A stretch of 20,164 nucleotides of DNA from UMGS1851 sp900555605 (GTDB taxonomy: Bacteria; Bacillota; Clostridia; UBA1212; UBA1255): NCBI GenBank assembly GCA_902472555.1, contig CABROF010000039.1, positions 1 through 20,164 on the forward strand, given 5' to 3'. Below, piece after piece: positions 1-6,251 of this stretch. The position numbers and the translations under genes are program-made. The notes beneath the pieces were generated by a model. That model was given only the letters and a program-made list of their open reading frames with translations. It did no database searches and was not told where the DNA came from. Each line of letters opens with the position of its first letter. Position 1 is the first letter of the stretch.

Positions 1-1341
1 CACCCCGCCACTGCGACGCAAGAAGTGAAAACGGATATCATCCGAATTTTGAATCTGTGCGATCCTTTTGTGATCACCACCGGATTTGACCGTGAAAATT
101 TGTATTTTGAGGTCAGAAAGCCACGGAACAGACAGACGGAGCTGCTCCGCATTTTACGCCGTTATCCGGATAAATGCGGAATCATATACTGCTTGGCGCG
201 AAAAACGGTGGAAGAAATCTGTGCGCTGCTATGCGCACAAGGATACGAGGCGACACGATATCACGCAGGTCTTTCGGACGAGGAACGAAAAGAGAATCAG
301 GAACAATTCGTATATGACCGCAAACGGATTATGGTGGCCACAAACGCATTTGGAATGGGCATTGACAAATCCGACGTATCCTTTGTGATTCATTATAATA
401 TGCCGAAAAATATTGAAAGCTATTATCAGGAGGCGGGTCGGGCGGGCCGGGACGGCAGTCCTGCGGAGTGCATTTTGCTGTACAGCGGCGCGGATGTCCG
501 TACCAATCTGTTTTTAATTGAACAAAACGAATCCAATCCGGATATCCCGGAGCCGGTTCGCTTGGAGATTCAGAAAAAGGAGCGGGAACGTCTGAGGCAG
601 ATGACCTTTTACTGTACCACGGACGGCTGTCTGCGGGCGTTTATTCTGCGGTATTTTGGAGAAAGGGCGCAGCATTCCTGCGGAAACTGCTCTAATTGTC
701 TGTCAGATTTTGAAACTGTGGATATCACCACCCAGGCGCAGATGATCTTCTCCTGTATTGTACGCCTGAAGCAGAATTTCGGCAGTAAAATGGTGATTGA
801 CGTGCTGCGGGGAAGTCGGAACGAACGCCTTCTGCGGTTTCATTTTGATCGGCTGTCCACTTATGGGCTCATGGCAGAGGTTTCGGAACGAAGTCTGCGG
901 GATATGATTGCCTTCCTGACAGCAGAGCATTATCTTGAAACGGATGACGGCACATATCCTGTGCTCCGTCTGACGGAAAAATGCAGGGCCGTGCTGAAAG
1001 GAGATGCACGGGTTACTATGAAATGCCTGAAGGAATTGCCTGAGAAAAAGGCGTCTTATGACGGAATACAATCCCGGAGAGAGGCGAAAGAAGAAACAGA
1101 GGAAGCACTGTTTACGCGGCTGAAGGCAGTGCGCAGGCAGCTTGCGGACAGTCTCGGCGTACCGGCATTTGTGGTGTTTACCGATGCGGCGCTGCGGGAT
1201 ATGAGCCGGAAACAGCCGCGTACTATGGAGGCATTTTTAGAGGTGTCCGGCGTGGGTGCGGCAAAGCAGAAACGATTCGGGGCGGTTTTTGTCGGTGCCA
1301 TCCGCACTTATCTGCAGGAGCAGATCTCAAAAGGCGGCTGA
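1..1341 (+). CDS. recQ: ATP-dependent DNA helicase RecQ, C-terminal part (5' end outside window)
   Basis: RecQ is a 3'-to-5' superfamily 2 helicase that acts in recombination and repair of stalled forks. The reading frame is open from base 1 and begins inside helicase motif III (T-A-T), so the Walker A and DEAH motifs lie upstream. Visible parts are motif IV (IIYCLARKT), motif V (ATNAFGMGID) and motif VI (QEAGRAGRDG). A zinc site follows with RecQ spacing, C-x16-C-x2-C-x2-C, ending in CGNCSNC. Next come a winged-helix RQC region and a C-terminal HRDC domain over roughly the last 75 residues (VSGVGAAKQKRFG). Nothing looks broken. A GTG at 25 is an internal codon, not the start. The gene converges on the minus-strand gene ending at 1388, with 46 bp between them. 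Confidence 0.96.
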   Translation, partial: HPATATQEVKTDIIRILNLCDPFVITTGFDRENLYFEVRKPRNRQTELLRILRRYPDKCGIIYCLARKTVEEICALLCAQGYEATRYHAGLSDEERKENQEQFVYDRKRIMVATNAFGMGIDKSDVSFVIHYNMPKNIESYYQEAGRAGRDGSPAECILLYSGADVRTNLFLIEQNESNPDIPEPVRLEIQKKERERLRQMTFYCTTDGCLRAFILRYFGERAQHSCGNCSNCLSDFETVDITTQAQMIFSCIVRLKQNFGSKMVIDVLRGSRNERLLRFHFDRLSTYGLMAEVSERSLRDMIAFLTAEHYLETDDGTYPVLRLTEKCRAVLKGDARVTMKCLKELPEKKASYDGIQSRREAKEETEEALFTRLKAVRRQLADSLGVPAFVVFTDAALRDMSRKQPRTMEAFLEVSGVGAAKQKRFGAVFVGAIRTYLQEQISKGG

Positions 1342-1372
1342 CAGGGATTCCCGGATCCGCCTTTATAAAGGC
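1329..1372. terminator. Possible bidirectional terminator between convergent genes
   Basis: AAAGGCGG (1330-1337) can pair with CCGCCTTT (1357-1364), forming an 8-bp stem that includes the recQ stop codon region. A competing perfect 14-bp palindrome, GCCTTTATAAAGGC, lies at 1359-1372. It sits between two convergent genes, where a shared terminator is expected. There is no clean T-run on either strand, so the call is tentative. Confidence 0.3.
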
Positions 1373-1387
1373 AGGGGAGAGATGGCA

Positions 1388-2374
1388 CTATTGTCCCGGT
1401 CCGCCCCGTTTTTCTTCAAGCAGGGCGCGGAGCGCCTTTCGAAATGCCGCATCCTGTGCAGGCGTACGTTTCGCCGGTCCCTTCAGCCTGCCGCCTGCGG
1501 CGCGGATTTTTTTAGCCATATAGCGGGACTCCAATAAACTGTCGATATTGGAATTGTTGTAAATCATGCCATTCTGGCTGATGGGGACGGCGCCGCGGGC
1601 TAAACACATGGCAGCTAATCCATAATCCTGCGTGACAACGATGTCACCGGAGCGGATCAGATTAACAAGCTTGAAATCTGCACTGTCCGCACCTTTATCT
1701 ACTGTGATGGTAACCGCTCCCTTTTTTTTGAAAACATGGGAGGTATCGCAGAAAATAATACAGACATAGCCGTATGTCCGTGCCGTACAGATGGCTTCGT
1801 CAACTACGGGGCAGCCATCTGCATCAATCAGAATTCGGACTTCCGGATTCTGCTGCTCTTTCTCCTGCCGCCTGATGCAGTAAACGTCATGGGGCATATG
1901 GATTCCGTAATAATATTTTATAAGACTGCCGACCTTCTCCATGCCGTTGCGCAGCGCGACCCTTTTTGAGGCGGAATTAGTATCCCGGATAATAGAATAC
2001 ACCGCATCAAACCCCAATTTTTCAAAGGCGTACTTTTTACATCCCATGGCGGCTTCTGTCGCATAGCCCTGATGCCAGTACGCCTTTTGGAAAAGGTAGC
2101 CGATCTCCGGAACCTGCCGGCCGTTCCAATCCTGATAGGTAATTCCGGCCTGGCCGATCAGTCTGCCGGAATCTTTATGAAGGACTGCCCAGAGGCCGAA
2201 GCCGTCTTGCTGATAGCGCATCAGCTGCCGGTTCAGCCAATCATGCACTTCTGCGTCTGAAAATGCATGTTCATAAGCATACATCACTTCTGCGTCCTGC
2301 AGAATCATACACAACGCATGGTAATCCTCCTGCGTCAGACTACGCAGCTGCAGCCGCTCTGTTTCCAAGATCAT
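1388..2374 (-). CDS. Fusion protein: GNAT N-acetyltransferase + YaiI/YqxD (DUF188) PIN-like domain
   Basis: This 328-residue protein joins two domains that usually occur separately. Residues 1-165 are a RimJ/RimL-type GNAT acetyltransferase: they start MILETERLQLR, have the acetyl-CoA loop region AYWHQGYATEA (98-108), and end with the N-SASKRVALRNGMEKVG motif. A short charged linker (167-178) leads to a DUF188 domain with the acidic motif ILIDADGCPVVDEA (181-194), GDIVVTQDYGLAA (243-255) and a basic C-terminus. DUF188 proteins are predicted PIN-like nucleases of unknown substrate. The start ATG at 2374 has GGAGGT nine bases upstream. The two halves are in frame without a stop, so this looks like a true fusion. 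The acetylated substrate is unknown. Confidence 0.9.
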   Translation of the reverse strand: MILETERLQLRSLTQEDYHALCMILQDAEVMYAYEHAFSDAEVHDWLNRQLMRYQQDGFGLWAVLHKDSGRLIGQAGITYQDWNGRQVPEIGYLFQKAYWHQGYATEAAMGCKKYAFEKLGFDAVYSIIRDTNSASKRVALRNGMEKVGSLIKYYYGIHMPHDVYCIRRQEKEQQNPEVRILIDADGCPVVDEAICTARTYGYVCIIFCDTSHVFKKKGAVTITVDKGADSADFKLVNLIRSGDIVVTQDYGLAAMCLARGAVPISQNGMIYNNSNIDSLLESRYMAKKIRAAGGRLKGPAKRTPAQDAAFRKALRALLEEKRGGPGQ

Positions 2375-2392
2375 AGCGAACGGACCTCCGAT

Positions 2393-2448
2393 GAATTTAC
2401 CAAATGAATTTACAAGTGAATTTACTCTGGGAATTTACTTGAATTTAT
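2393..2448. repeat. Five tandem copies of an 8-bp repeat (GAATTTAC) in a divergent promoter region
   Basis: Four exact copies of GAATTTAC start at 2393, 2406, 2418 and 2431. A fifth, GAATTTAT, starts at 2441. Start-to-start spacing is 13, 12, 13 and 10 bp, about one helical turn, so the copies lie on nearly the same face of the helix. Read on the minus strand they are GTAAATTC units. They fill the space between the predicted minus-strand -10 box (2449-2454) and the ribosome binding site of the GNAT-DUF188 gene, so they would form its 5' leader. They also lie upstream of the promoter of the ABC transporter genes. The role is unknown; an operator array or an RNA-level control region both fit. 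Confidence 0.7.
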
Positions 2449-2477
2449 ATTGTATCCGGGCCTGCAGATAATGTCAA
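2449..2477 (-). promoter_or_regulatory. Sigma-A-type promoter for the GNAT-DUF188 gene
   Basis: On the minus strand, TTGACA (2472-2477) is followed after exactly 17 bp by TACAAT (2449-2454). This is close to the vegetative consensus. Transcription would start near 2442 and give a leader of about 65 nt that contains the GTAAATTC repeats. Confidence 0.65.
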
Positions 2478-2485
2478 ATGGACCG

Positions 2486-2514
2486 TTGCATATTGACAAC
2501 CTCCGTGATATAAT
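2486..2514 (+). promoter_or_regulatory. Promoter for the amino-acid ABC transporter operon
   Basis: A perfect -10 hexamer TATAAT lies at 2509-2514, with a weak -35 TTGCAT at 2486-2491 and a 17-bp spacer. The start codon at 2553 has AAAGGGAG eight bases upstream. The poor -35 suggests dependence on an activator. Confidence 0.5.
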
Positions 2515-2552
2515 CCGAATGTTTAACACAATCATGAAAGGGAGCAGTTTAT

Positions 2553-3401
2553 ATGAAGAAAAGATTTCAGTTTATAGCGATGGCGCTGCTGCTTTGTATG
2601 GTTTTGGCAGCCGCTGCATGTTCCTCCGCGGCTGACCAGCAAAGCGTGGAGGCAATTAAAAAGGCCGGGAAGATTACGATGTATACCAACGCGCAGTTTC
2701 CGCCTTTTGAGTACTTAGGTTCGGATAACAAGCCCGCCGGTGTCGATGTGGACATTGCAAAAGCAATTGCCGAAGAATTAGGCGTTGAATTAGAGGTAAA
2801 GGACGTTAATTTCGATACGATCATCGGATCGATCCAGTCCGGAAAGGGCTCCATGGGAATTGCCGGCATTACCGTAACCGACGAACGGAAGGAATCTGTG
2901 GATTTTTCCATTGAATATACGACCAGCCGCCAGTACATTATTATTCCGGCGGACGCTCAGGTTCAGAAGCTGGAGGATATGGCAGGCATGCGGATCGGCG
3001 TGCAGCTGGGAACCACCGGCGACTTTATCATGTCTGATGAGGTGAATGGCTATAAGGATGACAATGATCAGCCGGTAAAGGGCGTCATTCAGGATACGGG
3101 CGCAAGCGTAACGCAGTATCCTTCCGCGTTAGAGGCTGCGATGGCGCTGAAATCCGGTAAGCTGGACGCGGTGGTGATTGATAAGCTGCCTGCTGAAATT
3201 ATCGTAGCGAATCAGGACGGATTGAAAACGCTGGAACTGAAGTACGCGGACGGCAGTACTACGGAAGAATCCTATGCCATCTGCGTGGCAAAAGGAAACG
3301 ACTCCCTGCTGGAGGTTGTTAACCGCGTTCTGCAGAGACTGATTGCAGACGGAAAAATAGATGAATTTATTATTCAACATACAGGTGCGGCTTCACAGTA
3401 A
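2553..3401 (+). CDS. Polar amino-acid ABC transporter, substrate-binding lipoprotein
   Basis: This is an extracellular solute-binding protein of family 3 (PF00497 type), 282 residues. It has a lipoprotein signal peptide: basic MKKR, a hydrophobic stretch, then LAAAAC with Cys23 as the likely lipidated residue. Typical family features follow: the first-lobe motif NAQFPPFEYLG, then GVDVDIAKAIAEELG, GIAGITVTDERKESVDFS and the hinge/second-lobe stretch IGVQLGTTGD. The genes directly downstream encode the matching permease and ATPase, so it should deliver a polar amino acid or a related compound such as cystine, glutamine or arginine. The ligand cannot be read from the sequence. A start at 2553 is supported by AAAGGGAG at good spacing. 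Confidence 0.93.
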   Translation: MKKRFQFIAMALLLCMVLAAAACSSAADQQSVEAIKKAGKITMYTNAQFPPFEYLGSDNKPAGVDVDIAKAIAEELGVELEVKDVNFDTIIGSIQSGKGSMGIAGITVTDERKESVDFSIEYTTSRQYIIIPADAQVQKLEDMAGMRIGVQLGTTGDFIMSDEVNGYKDDNDQPVKGVIQDTGASVTQYPSALEAAMALKSGKLDAVVIDKLPAEIIVANQDGLKTLELKYADGSTTEESYAICVAKGNDSLLEVVNRVLQRLIADGKIDEFIIQHTGAASQ

Positions 3402-3414
3402 TCCGTGATTACTG
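3396..3414 (+). other. Hairpin at the stop codon of the substrate-binding protein gene
   Basis: CAGTAATC (3396-3403) pairs perfectly with GATTACTG (3407-3414) across a CGT loop. The stop codon TAA is inside the left arm. Such hairpins can protect the 3' end of abundant binding-protein mRNA. No T-run follows. Confidence 0.4.
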
Positions 3415-3436
3415 GCTGAGCTTCTGAAAGGCTGAA

Positions 3437-3470
3437 AAGGGGCGTCGGTTTATACGCCCCTTCGTTATTT
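3437..3470 (+). terminator. Leaky terminator/attenuator between binding protein and permease genes
   Basis: AAGGGGCGT (3437-3445) and ACGCCCCTT (3454-3462) form a perfect 9-bp stem with an 8-base loop, followed by CGTTATTTT. Its place inside an ABC operon suggests partial termination, giving more binding protein than membrane components. Confidence 0.6.
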
Positions 3471-3492
3471 TAATTGCGGAAGGACGTTGCGC

Positions 3493-4206
3493 ATGGCAGA
3501 TCTTTGGGATCAGTTCTGTTCATTATTTGAAAAAACCTTTATCCGGGACGACCGGTATCTGTTATTTTTAGAGGGTTTGGGAAATACGCTTCTGATCGCT
3601 GTATCAGCGACGCTGATCGGGGTGCTGATCGGTCTGGTTGTGGCAGTTGTGAAGGTATGGCATCAACAGACAGGCAGGGGCAGGCTTCTAAACGGCATCA
3701 TGGAGTTTTATACGACGATAATCCGCGGCACGCCGGTGGTGGTGCAGCTGCTGATTACTTATAATGTTATTTTTGCTTTTTCCGATAAAGCGGTATTGAT
3801 CGGAATTTTTGCCTTCAGCATTAATTCCGGCGCATATGTTTCAGAGATTATACGAGCGGGAATCAACGCGGTTGACAGAGGACAGCTGGAGGCGGGACGT
3901 TCTCTCGGCCTATCCCAAAGTACGGCTATGATACATATCGTGCTGCCCCAAGCACTGAAAAATGTACTGCCTGCCCTCGGCAATGAGTTTATTGCAATTT
4001 TGAAAGAAACCTCGGTAATCGGTTATCTGGGGGTAAGAGATTTAACAAGAGCAGGGGAGCTTGTCAGAAGCCGGACTGCGGATGCATACTTCTCCCTGAT
4101 TTCTGTGGCGCTGATCTACCTGCTGCTGGTGCTGGGCCTTTCCGCGTTGTTTAAAAAGCTGGAAAGGAGGCTGGCGAAGAGTGATCGAAACGAAAGAACT
4201 ATGTAA
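3493..4206 (+). CDS. Polar amino-acid ABC transporter, permease
   Basis: This integral membrane permease of the HisM/GlnP type is 237 residues long. It has an N-terminal hydrophobic helix (GNTLLIAVSATLIGVLIG), the YTTIIRGTPVVVQLL motif typical of this family, and the cytoplasmic EAA loop E-A-G-R-S-L-G-L-S ... VLPQALKNVLP that contacts the ATPase. ATG at 3493 is preferred because GGAAGGA lies about eight bases before it; the upstream in-frame TTG at 3487 is too close to that site. The 3' end overlaps the ATPase gene by 26 bp, so translation is probably coupled. Only one permease gene is present, so the channel is probably a homodimer. Confidence 0.93.
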   Translation: MADLWDQFCSLFEKTFIRDDRYLLFLEGLGNTLLIAVSATLIGVLIGLVVAVVKVWHQQTGRGRLLNGIMEFYTTIIRGTPVVVQLLITYNVIFAFSDKAVLIGIFAFSINSGAYVSEIIRAGINAVDRGQLEAGRSLGLSQSTAMIHIVLPQALKNVLPALGNEFIAILKETSVIGYLGVRDLTRAGELVRSRTADAYFSLISVALIYLLLVLGLSALFKKLERRLAKSDRNERTM

Positions 4207-4909
4207 AACCTTTGATGGTAAAAAAATGATATTGAACGGAATTTCCGAGACGATTCAAAAGGGGGAAAAGGTCGTTGTGATCGGTCCGTCCGGTTCCGGG
4301 AACAGCACCTTTCTGCGCTGCCTGACTTTACTGGAGCAGCCGACTTCGGGAGAGATCTGGTTCGACGGACAGAACATTACCGAAAAATCAGCGGATATTA
4401 ATCTTGTCCGGCGCAGAATGGGAATGGTATTTCAACATTTTAATTTATTTCCGCATTTTACAATTCTGCAGAATATTGCATTTGCACCGGTTAAGCTGAA
4501 GCTCCAGAGCAAGGAAGAGGCGGAGGAAAATGCGAACCGTCTGCTCAAGCGGATCGGCCTGTCGGATAAGGTAAAGGCTTATCCGGCCATGCTTTCCGGG
4601 GGACAGAAGCAGCGCGTGGCAATTGTACGCGCGCTTGCCATGAATCCGGACATGATGCTTTTCGATGAACCCACAAGCGCGCTGGATCCCGAAATGGTAG
4701 GAGAGGTACTTGAGGTCATGCACGAGCTGGCGGATGAAGGCATGACCATGGTAGTGGTGACCCATGAAATGGGATTTGCAAAAGAGGTTGCAAACCGCGT
4801 TTTGTTTATGGATGAAGGAATCATATTGGAGCAGAACAGCCCGGAGGCGCTGTTCGGTGATCCGCAGCAGGCCCGTACAAAAGATTTTTTGTCAAAGGTA
4901 TTGATATAA
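4181..4909 (+). CDS. Polar amino-acid ABC transporter, ATPase with altered Walker A
   Basis: This is a GlnQ/HisP-type ABC ATPase, 242 residues. The GTG start at 4181 has AAAGGAGG ten bases upstream. The Q-loop (VFQHFNLFP, Gln85), signature LSGGQKQR (138-145), Walker B with catalytic Glu (LFDEPTSALDP, Asp162-Glu163) and switch His195 (VVTHEMGFA) are all intact. The Walker A reads GPSGSGNST: residue 41, normally the invariant Lys that binds the ATP phosphates, is Asn (AAC at 4301-4303). One base change from AAA or AAG would produce this. The rest of the gene is well conserved, so it is either a recent inactivating mutation, a sequencing or assembly error, or an unusual ATPase. It is otherwise the energy-coupling subunit of the upstream permease. 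Confidence 0.93.
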   Translation: MIETKELCKTFDGKKMILNGISETIQKGEKVVVIGPSGSGNSTFLRCLTLLEQPTSGEIWFDGQNITEKSADINLVRRRMGMVFQHFNLFPHFTILQNIAFAPVKLKLQSKEEAEENANRLLKRIGLSDKVKAYPAMLSGGQKQRVAIVRALAMNPDMMLFDEPTSALDPEMVGEVLEVMHELADEGMTMVVVTHEMGFAKEVANRVLFMDEGIILEQNSPEALFGDPQQARTKDFLSKVLI

Positions 4910-4929
4910 CGAAAATAATATCATATATT
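4901..4929 (+). promoter_or_regulatory. Promoter for the cytosolic glycosidase-like gene
   Basis: TTGATA (4901-4906) and TATATT (4924-4929) are separated by 17 bp; each differs from consensus at one position. The -35 box overlaps the last codons of the ATPase gene. The -10 lies inside an AT-rich inverted repeat. Confidence 0.5.
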
Positions 4930-4960
4930 ATTATACAAATTTGTAAACTATCATTTGTAT
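4914..4960. promoter_or_regulatory. Cluster of AT-rich inverted repeats; possible operator
   Basis: AATAATAT (4914-4921) and ATATTATT (4925-4932) form an 8-bp inverted repeat with a 3-base centre. ATACAAAT (4933-4940) and ATTTGTAT (4953-4960) form a second one. ACAAATTTGT (4935-4944) is itself a perfect 10-bp palindrome. They overlap the predicted -10 and the leader of the next gene, so a repressor site is plausible. Confidence 0.4.
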
Positions 4961-4979
4961 GGAAAGCGGGATGACGAAT

Positions 4980-6218
4980 ATGGACAGACAGTTTCCGATT
5001 GGTTTTTGGAATTATACCCCGGTGGGCTGGTACGGCCCTGAGACAGTGCAGGACTGGAAGGACTGCGGAATGACGGTGGCAATCAGTCCGCGGTTTCATC
5101 CGGATCAATGCCGAAAAGAAGATCTGCTGAAGATCCTGGATGAAAGCTATCGGCTTGGAATCCGCGTGATTGTATCGGACGACAGAACGTATTGGCACGG
5201 TGCTGCGCAGGACCCCGAAGCATATCGGCAGCGGGTTCGGGAGGCATATGCGGATTTCGGCAGGCATCCGGCTGTGTTTGGCTTTCATGTAGGTGACGAG
5301 CCTACCTTTCAGGCGATTGATGAGGCGATTCTTGCATACCGGATCCATTTGGAGGTTGCGCCGGAGCTGACGCCGTTTATCAACTTTCTGCCGTGTCCGG
5401 CGGACCTGGATACCAAATGGGCGCTGTATGCGGAGAATTTTGATTCTTTTGCGGATCGGTTTGCTTCTGCTGCCGGACTGAAACTGCTCTGCTATGACCA
5501 CTATACCCAGATGCTGCCGGAGGAATCCGGAATAGAATCATATTTCCTGGATCTGCGGCAATATATGGAGGCCGCAAAGCGCTTGCAGCTTCCGCTTTGG
5601 ACGACGCTGCTGTCTGTTGGCCATTACCGCTATCGCTGTCCAACGGAGGATGATCTGCGCTGGCAGCTGAATACTGCCGTAGCCAGCGGCTGCAAGGGAA
5701 TTCTTTGGTTTTATTTTTATCTAAACGGAGCGCCGATCAATTATCGGGTACCGCCCATTGACGAACTCGGTGAGAAAACGGAAACATATCGCTGGCTGAG
5801 CAGAACACTGCGTATTTTTGCTAAAAAGTTCGGTCCTACCATGGCGGGTCTTGACCATCTCAGCACGTATCATTTTGTAAAGTCCTACGGCGGATATCCG
5901 ATTTTCAGGCACAATACCGATCCGTATGTATATTCTGTGTCCAGCGAACACGGTCTGCCGGGAATGCTCAGCTTTTTCCGCGGCCAGGAAGGAGACCTTT
6001 ATATTGCCATGGTGAATACCAGTCAAAAGGAGTCCGGCGTGTTTAAGGTTTTGTTTCAGCCTCAGGTCAGTCAGGTATTCCATCTCGTATGGGACGGAAC
6101 CGAAAAGGATGTCTCTACCTGCGGCCAGGATGCGTTTTATGCGGTACAGGACGGTAAAATTCTAAGCGGTACCTGGCTGGCTCCCGGTCAGATGGAGCTG
6201 TTCAGAATCCGCTGCTAA
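4980..6218 (+). CDS. Putative cytosolic TIM-barrel glycoside hydrolase-like protein
   Basis: This 412-residue protein has no signal peptide or membrane helix, so it should act inside the cell. The sequence reads like a (beta/alpha)8 glycosidase: an N-terminal strand FPIGFWNYTPVGWYG, a strand-4-like motif FGFHVGDEP with Asp106 and Glu107 (Glu107 is the best acid/base candidate), LLCYDHY, LWTTLLSVGHYRY and a late strand KGILWFYFYL. A C-terminal beta-rich tail (YIAMVNTSQKESGVFKV) resembles the small domain of GH-A-clan enzymes. I recognise the family as one common in gut Firmicutes but cannot give a CAZy number. ATG at 4980 is preferred because the AGCGGG stretch at 4965-4970 is well placed for it. 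In-frame ATGs at 4959 and 4971 are alternatives, the first lying before that stretch and the second directly abutting it. It converges on the amidase gene with 33 bp between. Confidence 0.7.
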   Translation: MDRQFPIGFWNYTPVGWYGPETVQDWKDCGMTVAISPRFHPDQCRKEDLLKILDESYRLGIRVIVSDDRTYWHGAAQDPEAYRQRVREAYADFGRHPAVFGFHVGDEPTFQAIDEAILAYRIHLEVAPELTPFINFLPCPADLDTKWALYAENFDSFADRFASAAGLKLLCYDHYTQMLPEESGIESYFLDLRQYMEAAKRLQLPLWTTLLSVGHYRYRCPTEDDLRWQLNTAVASGCKGILWFYFYLNGAPINYRVPPIDELGEKTETYRWLSRTLRIFAKKFGPTMAGLDHLSTYHFVKSYGGYPIFRHNTDPYVYSVSSEHGLPGMLSFFRGQEGDLYIAMVNTSQKESGVFKVLFQPQVSQVFHLVWDGTEKDVSTCGQDAFYAVQDGKILSGTWLAPGQMELFRIRC

Positions 6219-6251
6219 TCAATATAACTCTGGATATTTTTATACGCCGCG

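Noticed and set aside
2493..2514. TTGACA at 2493 with TATAAT at 2509 as the transporter promoter
   Set aside because: The spacer is only 10 bp, too short for sigma-A. TTGCAT at 2486 gives 17 bp.
4821..5501. 226-codon minus-strand frame
   Set aside because: It lies antisense to the well-motivated ATPase end and the glycosidase-like gene, has no ribosome site and reads as low-complexity basic sequence.
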